64,000 nt of DNA. It comes from Cellulophaga sp. HaHa_2_95. GTDB taxonomy: Bacteria; Bacteroidota; Bacteroidia; Flavobacteriales; Flavobacteriaceae. Each line of letters starts with the position of its first letter. Position 1 is the first letter of the stretch. Location of the stretch: assembly GCF_019278565.1 (NCBI RefSeq), contig NZ_CP058988.1, forward strand, positions 3,658,001 through 3,722,000, in the 5' to 3' direction. The translations under genes and the position numbers were made by a program. The notes below the pieces were generated by a model. It was not told the DNA's origin and did no database searches. It saw only the letters and a list, made by a program, of their open reading frames with translations. Shown piece after piece: positions 63,235-64,000 of the stretch.

Positions 63235-64000
63235 ATGAATCTATTATCAGTAGAAAATATTGCAAAAGCCTATGGCGAACATGTTTTATTTTCTGATATC
63301 TCTTTTGGAATAAACAAAGACCAAAAAATAGCGTTGATCGCAAAAAACGGAAGTGGAAAAACATCCATATTAAATATATTATCAGGATTAGACACTCCGG
63401 ATTCTGGCCAAGTAAATTACCGAAAGGGAATTAGAGTTTCTTTCTTAGATCAAGAACCTAATTTAGATCCAAAATTAACCATTGAAGAGACTATCTTTGC
63501 CTCAGATAATGAAATATTAAAGGTCATTAGAGCTTACGAACATGCATTGGAAAACCCAGAAGAAGCAGACGCATATCAAACAGCCTTTGAGGGGATGGAG
63601 CGCTTTCAGGCTTGGGATTTTGAAACTCAATACAAACAAATTTTATCCAAGCTTAATCTTAACGATATTCACCTTAAAGTAGAGATACTTTCTGGAGGAC
63701 AAAAAAAGCGTTTAGCCTTAGCAAATGCATTGATCAATAAACCAGACTTATTGGTACTTGATGAACCTACCAACCATTTAGATTTAGAAATGATTGAATG
63801 GTTAGAGCAGTATTTTGCTAAGGAAAACATGACCTTATTCATGGTTACGCATGATCGTTACTTCCTTGAACGTGTTTGTAATGAAATTATAGAACTAGAT
63901 GAAGGTGTTATGTATCCTTATAAAGGAAACTACTCTTATTATCTAGAAAAGAAAGAGAATAGACTAGAGCAAGAGGCTACAGAACAACATAAATCTAAAC
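63235..64000 (+). CDS. ABC-F family ATPase (3' end outside window)
   Basis: The visible first 255 residues are one ABC domain: start MNLLSVENIAKAYGEHVLFS, Walker A ALIAKNGSGKTSILNI, signature LSGGQKKRLALANAL, Walker B LLVLDEPTNHLDLEMI and the switch His in VTHDRYF, then the start of the linker (YYLEKKENRLEQEATEQHKS). The linker and the absence of membrane segments mark ABC-F proteins, which act on ribosomes. Subfamily (Uup- or EttA-like) cannot be set because the second domain is not visible. Confidence 0.9.
   Translation, partial: MNLLSVENIAKAYGEHVLFSDISFGINKDQKIALIAKNGSGKTSILNILSGLDTPDSGQVNYRKGIRVSFLDQEPNLDPKLTIEETIFASDNEILKVIRAYEHALENPEEADAYQTAFEGMERFQAWDFETQYKQILSKLNLNDIHLKVEILSGGQKKRLALANALINKPDLLVLDEPTNHLDLEMIEWLEQYFAKENMTLFMVTHDRYFLERVCNEIIELDEGVMYPYKGNYSYYLEKKENRLEQEATEQHKSK

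Overview
The window comes from an AT-rich, very probably marine member of the Flavobacteriaceae (Bacteroidota). Evidence for this: a SusC/SusD outer-membrane pair, many lipoproteins with Bacteroidota-style leaders, almost no Shine-Dalgarno sequences, -7 promoter elements of the TAnnTTTG type, and typical flavobacterial families (AIM24, DUF4870/PadR/PspC/DUF2807, DUF4105, a flavobacterial-type OxyR/Dps pair). A Cellulophaga/Maribacter/Zobellia-like relative is an inference; the genus cannot be fixed from the sequence alone. No tRNA, rRNA, CRISPR array, insertion sequence or phage gene was recognised.

Layout. 0-1.4 kb: divergent dps/oxyR oxidative-stress pair. 1.4-5.5 kb: a DacB-type PBP4, a Nudix hydrolase and small conserved proteins. 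5.6-9.4 kb: DUF4870, PadR regulator, PspC membrane protein and DUF2807 lipoprotein, a probable envelope-stress unit with a palindrome in its promoter. 9.4-11.5 kb: dipeptide epimerase plus AONS-like PLP enzyme (murein peptide recycling). 11.6-16.2 kb: an isolated SusD/SusC pair. 17-19.2 kb: trxB and a lipoprotein formylglycine-generating enzyme (FGE) with both catalytic cysteines. 19.4-23.6 kb: an exported dikinase of glucan-water-dikinase-like architecture followed by a beta-lactamase-fold serine hydrolase. 23.6-26.3 kb: TetR, Tat-exported haloacid dehalogenase, DoxX-like and SDR genes, with matching TetR palindromes before tetR and before the dehalogenase. 26.3-30.1 kb: a nucleotide-translocase-like/HEAT fusion with a second serine hydrolase.

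30.3-34.3 kb: a GH13 sucrose-phosphorylase-like enzyme, PfkB kinase and divergent LacI regulator with a perfect 20-bp palindrome between them. 34.3-39.3 kb: an ECF sigma factor, small membrane protein, Spy-like sensor, YHYH lipoprotein, MORN-type lipoprotein, SCO copper chaperone and Cys-type sulfatase, all on the minus strand. 39.5-45.8 kb: membrane and secreted proteins, then a His/Cys-rich protein, TonB receptor and acidic lipoprotein that look like a metal-uptake unit. 45.9-49.8 kb: GH2 glycosidase, aldo/keto reductase, LD-carboxypeptidase. 49.8-55.5 kb: a thiamine operon (thiS-thiC-tenI-thiE-thiG-thiH) under a TPP riboswitch with a readable antiterminator/terminator. 55.6-64 kb: recQ, then kdsD-tatC-CMD-lptB (LPS and Tat export), pssA, a DUF4105 protein and the start of an ABC-F ATPase.

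The most interesting unexplained material is (1) the paired neighbourhoods dikinase+serine hydrolase and NTT-HEAT+serine hydrolase, which could point to nucleotide-dependent chemistry outside the cytoplasm, and (2) the sigma-factor/YHYH/SCO/sulfatase cluster combined with a lipoprotein FGE, which suggests a link between copper supply and sulfatase maturation. Both are inferences from sequence and gene order.
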